Shown here piece after piece: positions 10,242-18,812 of a DNA stretch of 64,000 bases; the first letter of the stretch is position 1; the number at the start of each line of letters is the position of its first letter. The DNA comes from JAPOXR01 sp964291445 (GTDB taxonomy: Bacteria > Pseudomonadota > Alphaproteobacteria > Rhodobacterales > Rhodobacteraceae): the NCBI GenBank assembly GCA_964291445.2, contig OZ219863.1, positions 620,001 to 684,000 on the forward strand. Reading direction: 5' to 3'. Position numbers and translations under genes: made by a program. The notes under the pieces are model-generated. The model was not told the DNA's origin. It searched no databases and saw only the letters and a list, made by a program, of their open reading frames with translations.

Positions 10242-10736
10242 CTACCCTCCTTCCTGCTTGCGCAACTCCGCAAAGAACTGCCTGAGCAGGGCGGCAGACT
10301 CGCTTTCGCCGATTCCCGATATGACCTCCGGCCGGTGGTGGGTCTGGGCCTGCTCGAAAATCCGGCCGCCCTGCTCGACCGCTCCCGATTTCGGGTCGGA
10401 GGCGCCGTATACCAGCCGTCCCAGCCTGGCATGGGAAATCGCCGCGGCACACATTGCGCATGGCTCCAGCGTCACGTGAATCGTGCAACCGGTCAACCGG
10501 CAATCACCGACTTCCCGGCAGGCACGCCGGATGGCCAGGATCTCGGCATGGGCCGTTGCATCCTGCAATTCCCGGATTCGGTTGCCGGCCGAGGCAATGA
10601 GGGTTCCGTCCTTGCCGGAGATTGCGGCACCGACCGGCACCTCGCCGCGGGCACCGGCACGCCGGGCCTCTTCGAGCGCCGCCCGCATCTGCGACCTGAA
10701 TGGCTCGCCACGTGTTGAAATCACCGCCATGCCCAC
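10242..10736 (-). CDS. tadA: tRNA-specific adenosine-34 deaminase
   Basis: 164 aa zinc deaminase that would convert A34 of tRNA-Arg(ACG) to inosine. The catalytic HAE (residues 63-65, in TAHAEILAIR) and the zinc-binding PCAMC (92-96) are present, with the TadA-like spacing and the RLVYGASDPKSGAV motif. The C-terminal LLRQFFAELRKQEGG fits TadA rather than cytidine or guanine deaminases. It is divergent from the pseudouridine synthase gene, a common arrangement in alphaproteobacteria. Confidence 0.93.
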   Translation of the reverse strand: MGMAVISTRGEPFRSQMRAALEEARRAGARGEVPVGAAISGKDGTLIASAGNRIRELQDATAHAEILAIRRACREVGDCRLTGCTIHVTLEPCAMCAAAISHARLGRLVYGASDPKSGAVEQGGRIFEQAQTHHRPEVISGIGESESAALLRQFFAELRKQEGG

Positions 10737-11146
10737 CGACCCTGCGCAAACTCCTCACCGCCAACCTGCCGTCATTTCCACCGCCATGCAAATCAATCCG
10801 GCCAGGCCAGCCATGTCGGCAACCATCCGGTGCATTCCCCTCTGCGGTTCGGCGTCATGCCGGCTGAACTTGCCGTGCCATTCATGCAGCTTGCCATTGC
10901 GCATGCTATGATGCGACAAGCCGTTGCCGGAACAGTAAAGAGGCGGCGGGCGGCGTGACGGGGGCTCGACAGGAGGGCCGCCGCAACCGGATTCGCCATC
11001 ATGACCCGCGAATTGGCGATCCGGGAGCTGACCGGCGGGATGGGCGATCATTGCCCGCCTTGCTGCCATTTCGTGCACGGGCTGCAGCCGGGTGGTGCAG
11101 GCCAGGACGTTTTCTCGAGGCTACGGCAGAAGGCCAGGATGGAGTC
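10737..11146. other. Intergenic region between tadA and rluB
   Basis: A 410 bp divergent gap. Reading frames cross it on both strands, but none resembles a known protein and their composition is not convincing. It presumably contains the promoters for tadA and for the pseudouridine synthase. I found no clear promoter boxes or RNA gene. Confidence 0.5.
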
Positions 11147-11890
11147 ATGAGCAGCGAGCGGATTGCCAAGGTCATTGCCCGGGCCGGCCTGGCCTCCAGG
11201 CGTCGGGCCGAGCAAATGATCCTGTCGGGGCGGGTGGCAGTCAACGGGACGGTCATCAGCAGCCCGGCACTGAACGTGACCGCTGCCGACGCGGTCACGG
11301 TCGATGACCAGGCACTTCCGAGACGGGAGCAGATCCGGCTGTGGCGTTTGCACAAGCCGACCGGAATCGTCACCACCAGCCGGGATGAAAAGGGCCGTCG
11401 CACCGTGATCGACATCCTGCCAGATCATCTCCCGAGAGTGATGACCGTCGGCCGGCTCGATCTGAATTCGGAGGGGTTGCTGCTGCTGACCAATGACGGC
11501 GGGATGCAGCGCTGGCTCGAGCATCCCGGCACCGGCTGGTCGCGGAGATACCGGGCCAGGGTGCGGGGAACGGCCTCCGAGCGGGCGTTGCAGCAGCTGC
11601 GGGAGGGCATCGAGGCAGATGGTGAACGGCTTGGTCCGATGACGGCGGTCCTGGACCGGCAACTGAATTCCAATGCCTGGATCACGGTCGAGTTGCGCAG
11701 CGGCAAGAACCGGGAGGTCCGGAGGGCGCTGGAAGCGGTCGGCCTGGTCGTGAGCCGCCTCATCAGGGTTTCCTTCGGCCCCTTTGTCCTTGGCAATCTT
11801 TCGCCCGGACAGCTGCAGGAGGTGAAACCCGGAACTCTTCGACGACAACTCCCCGGCTTCCCGCAATTCGGATCGTCGGGACAGGGGTGA
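11147..11890 (+). CDS. rluB: 23S rRNA pseudouridine synthase, RluB/RsuA type
   Basis: 247 aa. Residues 3-48 form an S4 RNA-binding domain (RIAKVIARAGLASRRRAEQM). The catalytic domain follows with the active-site Asp in VGRLDLNSEGLLLLTND and the family motif LRSGKNREVRRALEAVGL. It isomerises a uridine in rRNA, probably position 2605 of 23S RNA. ATG 11147 is used because the S4 domain begins there; the 64 upstream in-frame codons look like translated intergenic DNA. RsuA or RluE-type specificity cannot be excluded by reading alone. Confidence 0.9.
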   Translation: MSSERIAKVIARAGLASRRRAEQMILSGRVAVNGTVISSPALNVTAADAVTVDDQALPRREQIRLWRLHKPTGIVTTSRDEKGRRTVIDILPDHLPRVMTVGRLDLNSEGLLLLTNDGGMQRWLEHPGTGWSRRYRARVRGTASERALQQLREGIEADGERLGPMTAVLDRQLNSNAWITVELRSGKNREVRRALEAVGLVVSRLIRVSFGPFVLGNLSPGQLQEVKPGTLRRQLPGFPQFGSSGQG

Positions 11891-12047
11891 ATTCCCCGGG
11901 GGGAACCGCCGCCTGGCCGGATGGTGTCACGGCCATGCGCCGGGAGCGGGCCAGCACTGCCGGAACATCGGCCTTGCCAGCGCGACATTGCTGCAGACCG
12001 GCCGCAAAGTGCTTGTGAACCTCACCAAATCAAACTACTTGTTCCTG

Positions 12048-12130
12048 CCCCGCATGCGCGGCGGGTCTGCAGTCGGCATTCCCGGAGCGCGCCGGCGACG
12101 CCGTCCGACCCCGCATGCGCAGCGGGTCTG
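12048..12130. repeat. Pair of 22 nt direct repeats, 61 bp apart
   Basis: Copies at 12048-12069 and 12109-12130 differ at one base; each starts CCCCGCATGCGC and ends GCGGGTCTG, and each can fold because CCCGC pairs with GCGGG around a GCATGC core. The pair lies just upstream of the DUF2927 lipoprotein gene. A second intergenic pair with the same 61 bp period is at 20316-20399. Confidence 0.55.
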
Positions 12131-12164
12131 TTGCAATCAGGGTCACGAATCAGGGCAGGGAGTC

Positions 12165-13112
12165 GTGGTAGCATCATTTTCATCCGTTCCTGTGGGCCGC
12201 TGGCGCAAGACCGTTTCGCGATCACTGCTCTGCTTGGCAGTCGTGACGGTGTTGTCGGGATGTTTTCCCGTCATGAATGAACCGGTGCAAGAGCGCCGAA
12301 CCACGGTTTCCAGCTCCGCCGCCCGGAATTACTACGAAAAACTCGAGTTACGGCTGGTTGAGAACGGCCTCCTCAAGACCAATGGCGGTGCCGATGCCGG
12401 ATTCGACGCCGCCGCCCTGGCCAGCAATTTCGAACGCATTGCGCTCTATGACGAATTCCAGATGCGCGGGCGCCGGCTGATCAGGACCAACCAGGCCACC
12501 CAGATCCGCCGATGGGAAAACCTGGTCAGGGTATCGATTGTCTTCGGTGACTCAGTCCCCGATGCGTTGCGGCAACGGGATATGGAATTCATCCTCGACT
12601 ACCTGGACCACCTGGAAGACATTATCGGGCAAGAGATCGAGGTGACGGACAGCAATCCGAACTTCCATATCTATATTCTCAACTCCCAGGAGATATACAA
12701 TTTCCGCTCGCGCCGGCCGGTGGCAGGAACGCCGTCATTCGGCCTGATCAGCGATCAGATCTCCAGGATGACCGTGGACACCTATTGCTCGGTATTCACG
12801 GTGACCGACCAGGACACCGATCACCGCTACGTGGCGGCAGTCGCCGTCATCAAATCGGAACATCCCGACCTGCTTCGCAAGGCCTGCTACCATGAGGAGA
12901 TCGCCCAGGGGCTTGGATTGACCAATGACAGCCGGGACGCCCGCCCGTCGATCTTCAATGACGATGACGAATATGCCCTGCTGACCTATCACGACGAGTT
13001 GCTTCTGCGCATGCTCTATTCCCCGGAGATCAGGTCGGGCATGACCAGGTCCGAGGCCATGCCGGTCATCGACAGGCTTGCCCGCGACCTGCGCCCGGGC
13101 CAGTCGAGCTGA
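12165..13112 (+). CDS. DUF2927 lipoprotein
   Basis: About 315 aa from GTG 12165; GTG 12192 is another possible start, and the frame is open upstream through the repeat pair. The signal SLLCLAVVTVLSG followed by Cys marks a lipoprotein. The C-terminal half has the DUF2927 signature: CYHEEIAQGLGLTNDS, SIFNDDDEYALLTYHDELLL and MLYSPEIRSGM. The EEIAQ segment looks like a metalloprotease-type helix but lacks a full HExxH. Function is unknown; members are found mainly in alphaproteobacteria. It stands alone, 9 nt before the fructokinase gene, on the same strand. Confidence 0.8.
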   Translation: MVASFSSVPVGRWRKTVSRSLLCLAVVTVLSGCFPVMNEPVQERRTTVSSSAARNYYEKLELRLVENGLLKTNGGADAGFDAAALASNFERIALYDEFQMRGRRLIRTNQATQIRRWENLVRVSIVFGDSVPDALRQRDMEFILDYLDHLEDIIGQEIEVTDSNPNFHIYILNSQEIYNFRSRRPVAGTPSFGLISDQISRMTVDTYCSVFTVTDQDTDHRYVAAVAVIKSEHPDLLRKACYHEEIAQGLGLTNDSRDARPSIFNDDDEYALLTYHDELLLRMLYSPEIRSGMTRSEAMPVIDRLARDLRPGQSS

Positions 13113-13121
13113 TTCCCCCCG

Positions 13122-14060
13122 ATGATTGTCTGTGCCGGCGAGGCGCTGATTGACATGATCCCGTGCCGTTCCGGCGACGGCACGACCTGCTTTGCCCCGC
13201 ATGCTGGCGGCGCCGTCTTCAACACCGCGGTTGCCCTGGGGCGTCTCGACATGCCGGTTGGCCTGGTCGCCGGCATTTCCTCCGACCTGTTCGGCGCCCA
13301 GTTGCGGGACACCCTGGTGGCAAGCAAGGTCTCCCCGGATCTCCTGGTCACCCGCGACCTGCCAACTACACTGGCATTCGTGACCCTGGAAGACGGGCAG
13401 GCGCGATATGCCTTTTACGATGAGAATACCGCCGGCGGCACATTGACGACGGAGCTGCTGCCGGAACTGCCGGACCGGGTTTCGGCCATCTTCATCGGCG
13501 GGATCAGCCTGATCGGTGAGCCATGCGGCTCGGCATTCGAGGCCCTGGCACGCCGACATGTCGGCGAGTCGGTCATCATGACAGATGCCAATATTCGCCC
13601 TTCCCTGGTCAGTGACGAGCGCGCCTACCGGCGGCGGCTCGGACGGCTTTCCCCGCTGACCGATATCGTGAAACTGTCCGACGAAGACATCGACTGGCTG
13701 GTCGACGGCACCATGACATCGGAAGAATATGCCCGGCAGATCCTCGAGACCGGGGCCGGGCTGGTCATCGTGACATGCGGCGGGGATGGCGCAACCGCCT
13801 ATACCAGGGAATTCACGGTCAGTGCGGCGACCGGCCATGCCGAAATCATCGATACCGTGGGGGCAGGCGATGCCTTCAATGCCGGACTCCTGACTTCACT
13901 TGAACGGCAGGGCCTGCTTGCCAGGGAATTGATCGGAAGCCTGTCGCCGGCGGCGCTGGAGACGGCACTCGGTTTCGCCAATGCGGTCGCCGCTCTCAGC
14001 GTGTCCCGGCAGGGTGCCAACCCGCCCTGGCTGCACGAATTGCCCGCCGCCGCCCGCTGA
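13122..14060 (+). CDS. PfkB-family carbohydrate kinase, fructokinase-like
   Basis: 312 aa ribokinase-fold sugar kinase. The N-terminal signature CAGEALIDMIP, the glycine-rich GGAVFNTAVALGRL and the catalytic C-terminal signature DTVGAGDAFNAGLL (base Asp in GAGD) are all present. GEALID and PNPPW-like NPPWLHELP are typical of bacterial fructokinases, so fructose is the likely substrate. It begins 9 nt after the DUF2927 gene and could be co-transcribed with it. No sugar transporter or isomerase gene is adjacent. Confidence 0.88.
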   Translation: MIVCAGEALIDMIPCRSGDGTTCFAPHAGGAVFNTAVALGRLDMPVGLVAGISSDLFGAQLRDTLVASKVSPDLLVTRDLPTTLAFVTLEDGQARYAFYDENTAGGTLTTELLPELPDRVSAIFIGGISLIGEPCGSAFEALARRHVGESVIMTDANIRPSLVSDERAYRRRLGRLSPLTDIVKLSDEDIDWLVDGTMTSEEYARQILETGAGLVIVTCGGDGATAYTREFTVSAATGHAEIIDTVGAGDAFNAGLLTSLERQGLLARELIGSLSPAALETALGFANAVAALSVSRQGANPPWLHELPAAAR

Positions 14061-14202
14061 ACCACGGGGAATAATTTACGTGATTACCCACGGCGAATTC
14101 AGCTCGCCGCTCCGAATTCTTCGCGGTTCGCCTGATCATTCTCCCGCTCGCGCGCCGCTTCAAATCGCCAGTCCTTTTTCGGCGACTTCCACATGATCGC
14201 GC

Positions 14203-14683
14203 CTGCCATGTCCAGCTGGGCGGTTCCTGGACCAGGTTCTTCGCGCCCTGATTGCAGGTGCTGCACAAGGCGCGAAGGCTTGAAAGTTCGCCTTGCCGCT
14301 GTGGCTCCGGTTCTTGATGTGGCCTACATGCAAGCGCGCTGAGCGACCGTCATCCATAGGTTCGCCAGCATCAATCCCGCAAATTTGGTGAAGCCGTTTC
14401 GTTCAATGACATCCGCCCGAAGGCGTCCCGATATGGCCCTTGAGAACCTGTATCCTAAAACCACGGCGGGCGGAGTCTCCTCGAGGCAATACTGTCCCGG
14501 CTTCAAGTCTGCACGGTCGTTGTGGCTGCTGATCTTCCAGCCCTCGTCATTGCGCAGTTCACGCAATCTTCGTGCCCACTCGGAAACTTCCGGTCCTACG
14601 GCATCTTGAATCCGCTTTGCGGTGACAATTTCACCCCCACGCGACTCCACGCTGGAAGTCAGGCGGATTTGTGCAATTGACAA
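14203..14683 (-). pseudogene. Decayed HNH endonuclease gene (restriction-type)
   Basis: Pieces of one HNH endonuclease can be read in three frames in order. The first piece, 14683 to about 14400, has ARRLRELRNDEGWKISSH and DLKPGQYCLEE, as in restriction-type HNH proteins that recognise DNA sequence. The second frame gives ICGIDAGEP then MDDGRSARLHVGHIKNRSH, with the HNH histidine. The third gives LCSTCNQGAKNLVQEPPSWTW. A small deletion near 14390 shifts frame and removes the first zinc-binding Cys (TCxxCG becomes T-ICG). A second shift lies near 14270. The 3' end is also missing. No methyltransferase gene is nearby. Confidence 0.75.
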
Positions 14684-14705
14684 GGCATTAACCTGACATT
14701 ATGTC

Positions 14706-15020
14706 ATGTTCATGGGCAACGTACTCCCCTTTGAACACCCGCTCCACGATGCCAACCATTGCGCCGATCACGTCCGAACTTGTCTTGACAGGAGCGAGGT
14801 TGACTTCGAGCAACCGCACTTCCGTGACCGGCTGCGGGAACGGGACATCACCATGCGGCAGGTTCTCTCGACCTTGCGAAATGGAGAAATCACCGACGGG
14901 CCCAAGAAGGACGTTCATGGCGACGTCAGGATAAAGATGAGGCGCTACGTGGCCGGACGGAAAATACAGGTGGCCCAGGCACTGAATGTCAGGAAATGCA
15001 CGGTTGTTACCGTCATCTGA
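14706..15020 (+). CDS. DUF4258 protein, probable toxin of a TA pair
   Basis: 104 aa. Residues 36-104 match the DUF4258 pattern: a His/Arg-rich start (HFRDRLRERDITMRQVLSTL), NGEI, then a basic strand with VAGRKIQVAQALN and the terminal CTVVTVI. DUF4258 proteins have a small RelE/MqsR-like fold and are commonly the toxin partner of the HTH protein encoded next. It is 12 nt upstream of that antitoxin, in toxin-first order as in mqsRA and higBA systems. The toxic activity (mRNA cleavage) is inferred, not shown. Confidence 0.75.
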   Translation: MFMGNVLPFEHPLHDANHCADHVRTCLDRSEVDFEQPHFRDRLRERDITMRQVLSTLRNGEITDGPKKDVHGDVRIKMRRYVAGRKIQVAQALNVRKCTVVTVI

Positions 15021-15032
15021 ACGGGAGATACG

Positions 15033-15485
15033 ATGACTGAGACATACCATTACACCGAAAGCGGACTGAATGACATCTACCTCGCGAATGGCTTCGAGAT
15101 GAACGCCGGACGCCTGAGAATACATGACATAGATGGGCTTCACCGTGCGATCGGACGTTGGCTGGTTTCAACCAGGAAACAGCTTTCCGGCGGTGAAATC
15201 CGGTTTCTCCGTCACGAACTGGAATTGTCGCAAGTGATGCTTTCAACCCTTCTCGGCGTCACCGAGAGAACAGTCATTCGCTGGGAGAGAGACAGGGAAA
15301 ACAGGGACATTGGAAATCCGTCTGCCGAACGGACCCTGCGCCTGCTTTACATGGAGAAGGCGTTAGGCAATTCGGATGTGTCCGGGTTGCTGGAGCGAAT
15401 TGCAAATCTTGAGGATCGGATCAATCAGCTTGTCGAGTTTTCGTACTGCGGCGATAACGAGTGGCACGAGAATATGGCTGCATGA
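15033..15485 (+). CDS. HTH antitoxin partner of DUF4258 toxin
   Basis: 150 aa. The N-terminus YHYTESGLNDIYLANGF is typical of antitoxins paired with DUF4258 or MqsR-like proteins, with a small folded domain before the DNA-binding part. The XRE-type helix-turn-helix is at about residues 60-95 (FLRHELELSQVMLSTLLG then TERTVIRWERDRE). A C-terminal helix LLERIANLEDRINQL may dimerise. It would bind and block the toxin and repress its own operon. The pair sits beside an endonuclease remnant, so this is an accessory patch. Confidence 0.82.
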   Translation: MTETYHYTESGLNDIYLANGFEMNAGRLRIHDIDGLHRAIGRWLVSTRKQLSGGEIRFLRHELELSQVMLSTLLGVTERTVIRWERDRENRDIGNPSAERTLRLLYMEKALGNSDVSGLLERIANLEDRINQLVEFSYCGDNEWHENMAA

Positions 15486-15606
15486 TCCCAGACCGCCGCG
15501 CTTGAAGCACGATAATCCTTGGGCAATCACGTATAAGAATCCCAAACCAAGCCAGCTGCGCCCCGTTGTCATGGCCGGGCCTTGCCTTCGCCACCGGGCG
15601 GAATGT

Positions 15607-17295
15607 CTACCGGCCGCTATCGGCCCGTCCCAGGGCTGCCGGCAGGTCGAGCCCCTTTTCGGCCGCACATTGCATCGCTTCCGGGTAGCCTGCATCGGCA
15701 TGTCGCATGACCCCGCTGGCCGGATCATTCCACAGCACCCGGGACAACCGGGCAGCGGCGGCCTTGGTGCCGTCGGCAACGACCACCATTCCTGCGTGCT
15801 GTGAAAATCCCATTCCCACGCCGCCGCCATGATGAATGGAGACCCAGCTTGCACCCGAGGCCACGTTGAGCATGGCGTTGAGCAACGGCCAGTCCGACAC
15901 CACGTCGGAGCCATCGCGCATCCCCTCGGTCTCCCGGTTCGGCGAGGCAACCGATCCGGAGTCCAGATGGTCGCGCCCGATGACGATTGGAGCCGATACC
16001 TCACCGCTGCGAACCATCTCGTTGAAGGCGAGGCCAAGCCGGTGGCGATCGCCGAGTCCGACCCAGCAGATGCGGGCTGGCAGCCCCTGGAAGGCGATCC
16101 GCTTCCTCGCCAGGTCAAGCCAGTTGGCCAGCTGGGCGTTGTCAGGCAGCAATTCCTTGACCTTCTGGTCGGTCCGGTAGATGTCCTCCGGATCTCCGGA
16201 CAGGGCAACCCAGCGAAACGGGCCGACGCCCCGACAGAAGAGCGGGCGAATGCATGCCGGAACGAAGCCGGGGAAGCAGAAGGCATCGGCAAACCCCGCT
16301 TCCAGCGCCACCTGCCTGATATTGTTGCCGTAATCGATGGTCGGAACGCCGGACCGCGAGAAGCCGGCCATCGCTTCCACATGGGTCCTGATCGACTCCC
16401 TTGCCGCCGCCTCGGCCTGGTCCGGGTGGTCCTGCCGACGCTGGCGCCATTCATCGAGCGTCCATCCGGCCGGCAAATAGCCGTTCAGCGGGTCATGCGC
16501 CGATGTCTGGTCGGTGACCAGGTCGGGGCGAACGCCCCGCCGCAGCAATTCGGGGACGATGTCGGCCGCATTGCCGAGCAGGCCGACGGATCTGGCCTCG
16601 CCTGCCAAGATCCACCGATCGATCATGACCAGCGCTTCATCCAGCGAGGCGGTGTATTCGTCGAGATATCCCGTCCGCAACCGGAACTCGATCCGGGTCG
16701 GATCACATTCGACGGCCAGGCAGCAGGCACCAGCCATCGAGGCGGCAAGAGGTTGTGCGCCGCCCATGCCGCCAAGTCCGGCCGTCAGGATCCATCTGCC
16801 GCCGAGAGTGCCGCCATAATGCTGTCGTCCGGCCTCGACGAAGGTCTCGTAGGTTCCCTGCACGATCCCCTGGGAACCGATATAGATCCACGAACCGGCC
16901 GTCATCTGGCCGAACATCATCAATCCCTTGCGGTCAAGCTCGTTGAACTTGGCCCAGTTCGCCCAGTGCGGAACGATGTTGGAATTGGCAATCAGCACCC
17001 GCGGCGCCAGCTTCTGGGTCCTGAAGATGCCGACCGGCTTTCCCGACTGGACCAGCAGGGTTTCCTCGTCACCGAGCCGCTGCAAGGCCGACAGTATCCG
17101 GTCGAATTCCGGCCAGTTTCGGGCGGCGCGTCCCAGCCCGCCATACACGACAAGTTCCTGTGGATTCTCGGCAACCTCCGGATCGAGATTGTTCTGGATC
17201 ATGCGGAACGCGGCCTCGGTTTGCCAGCTTTGGCATGACAGCCGGTCCCCGGTTGGAGCCCGCACCTTTCGTTCATTGCTGAGCCGGCCGTTCAT
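15607..17295 (-). CDS. hutU: Urocanate hydratase
   Basis: 562 aa, second enzyme of histidine degradation, converting urocanate to imidazolonepropionate with tightly bound NAD+. Diagnostic stretches are YGGLGRAARNWPEF, GGLGGMGGAQPLAASMAG, the NAD/active-site region RPLFCRGVGPFRWVALSGD and the signature FQGLPARICWVGLGDRH. It overlaps the hutH stop by 4 nt (ATGA), so hutI-hutH-hutU form one operon on this strand. No HutC repressor is visible nearby. Confidence 0.97.
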   Translation of the reverse strand: MNGRLSNERKVRAPTGDRLSCQSWQTEAAFRMIQNNLDPEVAENPQELVVYGGLGRAARNWPEFDRILSALQRLGDEETLLVQSGKPVGIFRTQKLAPRVLIANSNIVPHWANWAKFNELDRKGLMMFGQMTAGSWIYIGSQGIVQGTYETFVEAGRQHYGGTLGGRWILTAGLGGMGGAQPLAASMAGACCLAVECDPTRIEFRLRTGYLDEYTASLDEALVMIDRWILAGEARSVGLLGNAADIVPELLRRGVRPDLVTDQTSAHDPLNGYLPAGWTLDEWRQRRQDHPDQAEAAARESIRTHVEAMAGFSRSGVPTIDYGNNIRQVALEAGFADAFCFPGFVPACIRPLFCRGVGPFRWVALSGDPEDIYRTDQKVKELLPDNAQLANWLDLARKRIAFQGLPARICWVGLGDRHRLGLAFNEMVRSGEVSAPIVIGRDHLDSGSVASPNRETEGMRDGSDVVSDWPLLNAMLNVASGASWVSIHHGGGVGMGFSQHAGMVVVADGTKAAAARLSRVLWNDPASGVMRHADAGYPEAMQCAAEKGLDLPAALGRADSGR

Positions 17296-18812
17296 TGCTC
17301 GTCCTCCAGCTTCGGGCCGCCTTCGGGGACCAGCATCCCCTCCCCGACCATGTCGGCGACATCCCTGATGTCATCGGCCAGAAACCGATCCTCGCCGAGC
17401 GGATCGACCACCGCCCTGACCCTGGAGGCGAATTTCTGCAGCGGCGGGCTGGTTCGCAAGGGCGCCCGGAATTCGATCCCCTGGACCGCACACAGCGCTT
17501 CCATGCCGACCAGGCTGGACAGGTTGCCGGCCATTTCAAGCAGCCGCCTGGCCGCGTGGCAGCTCATGGCGACATGATCCTCCTGGTTGGCCGAGGTCGG
17601 CGTGCTGTCGACTACCCGCGGATTGGCCAGCGCCTTGTTCTCCGATGCAAGGGCGGCCGATGCAATATCCATGGCCATGAAGCCGGAATTGAGCCCGGGA
17701 TCGGGTGACAGGAATGCCGGGAGGCCGAATGACATCGCCGGATCGACAAGCAATGCGATTCGCCGCTGGGCAATGCTTCCGATCTCGGCCAATGCCATCG
17801 CCACCATATCGGCGGCGAAGCCGACAGGCTCGCCATGAAAATTGCCCCCGGACAGGATCCGGCCATCTGCCAGGATCACCGGGTTGTCGGTCACCGCCCC
17901 CGCCTCTGTCCGCATGCTGCGTCCGGCCTGGCGCAGGATATCCAGCGCCGCTCCCAGCACCTGTGGCTGGCAACGCAGGCAATAGGGATCCTGAACCCGC
18001 TCGTCTCCCTGCCGATGACTCTCGCGGATTTGCGAGCCCTTCAGCAGGTTGCGCAGGGCAATCCCGATTTCGACCTGGCCGGGATGGCCACGCAATTCGT
18101 GGATCTCGGCGTTGAAGGGCGCGGAAGATCCCATCGCCGCATCGGTCGACAGCGCCCCGGTCACGATCGAACTGACCGCAAGCCGCCATGCCTCGAACAG
18201 GCCGGACAGGCACAGCGCCGTCGATATCTGCGTGCCGTTGAGCAGCGCCAGCCCCTCCTTCGCCGCCAGCACGACCGGCTCCAGGCCGGCCCGGTCAAGC
18301 GCCTCGGCGCCGCTCATTTCGGCATCGCCGAGCCGCGCCCTGCCCTCACCGAGCATGACCGCGGCAATATGGGCCAGCGGCGCAAGATCACCGGAGGCGC
18401 CGACCGAGCCCTTCTCCGGAACCACCGGAAGCACGCCGCGCTCGAGCATGCCGGCCAGCAGAACCAGCAACCTCCACCTTACCCCGGATGCGCCGCGGGC
18501 CAGCGACAGGATCTTCAGTGACATCGCCAGCCGGACCACCTTGTCCGGCAAGGGCTTGCCGGTCCCGGCGCAGTGACTGAGTACCAGGTTTCGCTGCAGG
18601 ATCTCGGTATCGCCCGAGGGAATCCTGACGGCGGCCAGTTTGCCGAAGCCGGTATTGATTCCATAGATGGCCTCGTCCCCGGCAGCCGCGGCAGCCACGA
18701 TCCGGGCGCTGTGCTCGACCCCGCCCCGCCAGCCTTCATCGAGCTCGAGGACGTCCCCGTCATGGATCTTCTCCAACCCCGATAGCGATACCCCGGTCGG
18801 ACAAATCAGCAC
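17292..18812 (-). CDS. hutH: Histidine ammonia-lyase
   Basis: 506 aa, first step of histidine degradation: removes ammonia from L-histidine to give urocanate. The self-forming MIO cofactor comes from Ala-Ser-Gly at residues 139-141 in GSVGASGDLAPLAH. YGINTGFGKLA and the C-terminal SANQEDHVAMSCHAARRL are family landmarks. The start is taken as GTG 18812, which overlaps the hutI stop (GTGCTGA); the open frame further upstream lies within hutI and shows no HutH similarity. Confidence 0.96.
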   Translation of the reverse strand: MLICPTGVSLSGLEKIHDGDVLELDEGWRGGVEHSARIVAAAAAGDEAIYGINTGFGKLAAVRIPSGDTEILQRNLVLSHCAGTGKPLPDKVVRLAMSLKILSLARGASGVRWRLLVLLAGMLERGVLPVVPEKGSVGASGDLAPLAHIAAVMLGEGRARLGDAEMSGAEALDRAGLEPVVLAAKEGLALLNGTQISTALCLSGLFEAWRLAVSSIVTGALSTDAAMGSSAPFNAEIHELRGHPGQVEIGIALRNLLKGSQIRESHRQGDERVQDPYCLRCQPQVLGAALDILRQAGRSMRTEAGAVTDNPVILADGRILSGGNFHGEPVGFAADMVAMALAEIGSIAQRRIALLVDPAMSFGLPAFLSPDPGLNSGFMAMDIASAALASENKALANPRVVDSTPTSANQEDHVAMSCHAARRLLEMAGNLSSLVGMEALCAVQGIEFRAPLRTSPPLQKFASRVRAVVDPLGEDRFLADDIRDVADMVGEGMLVPEGGPKLEDEQ

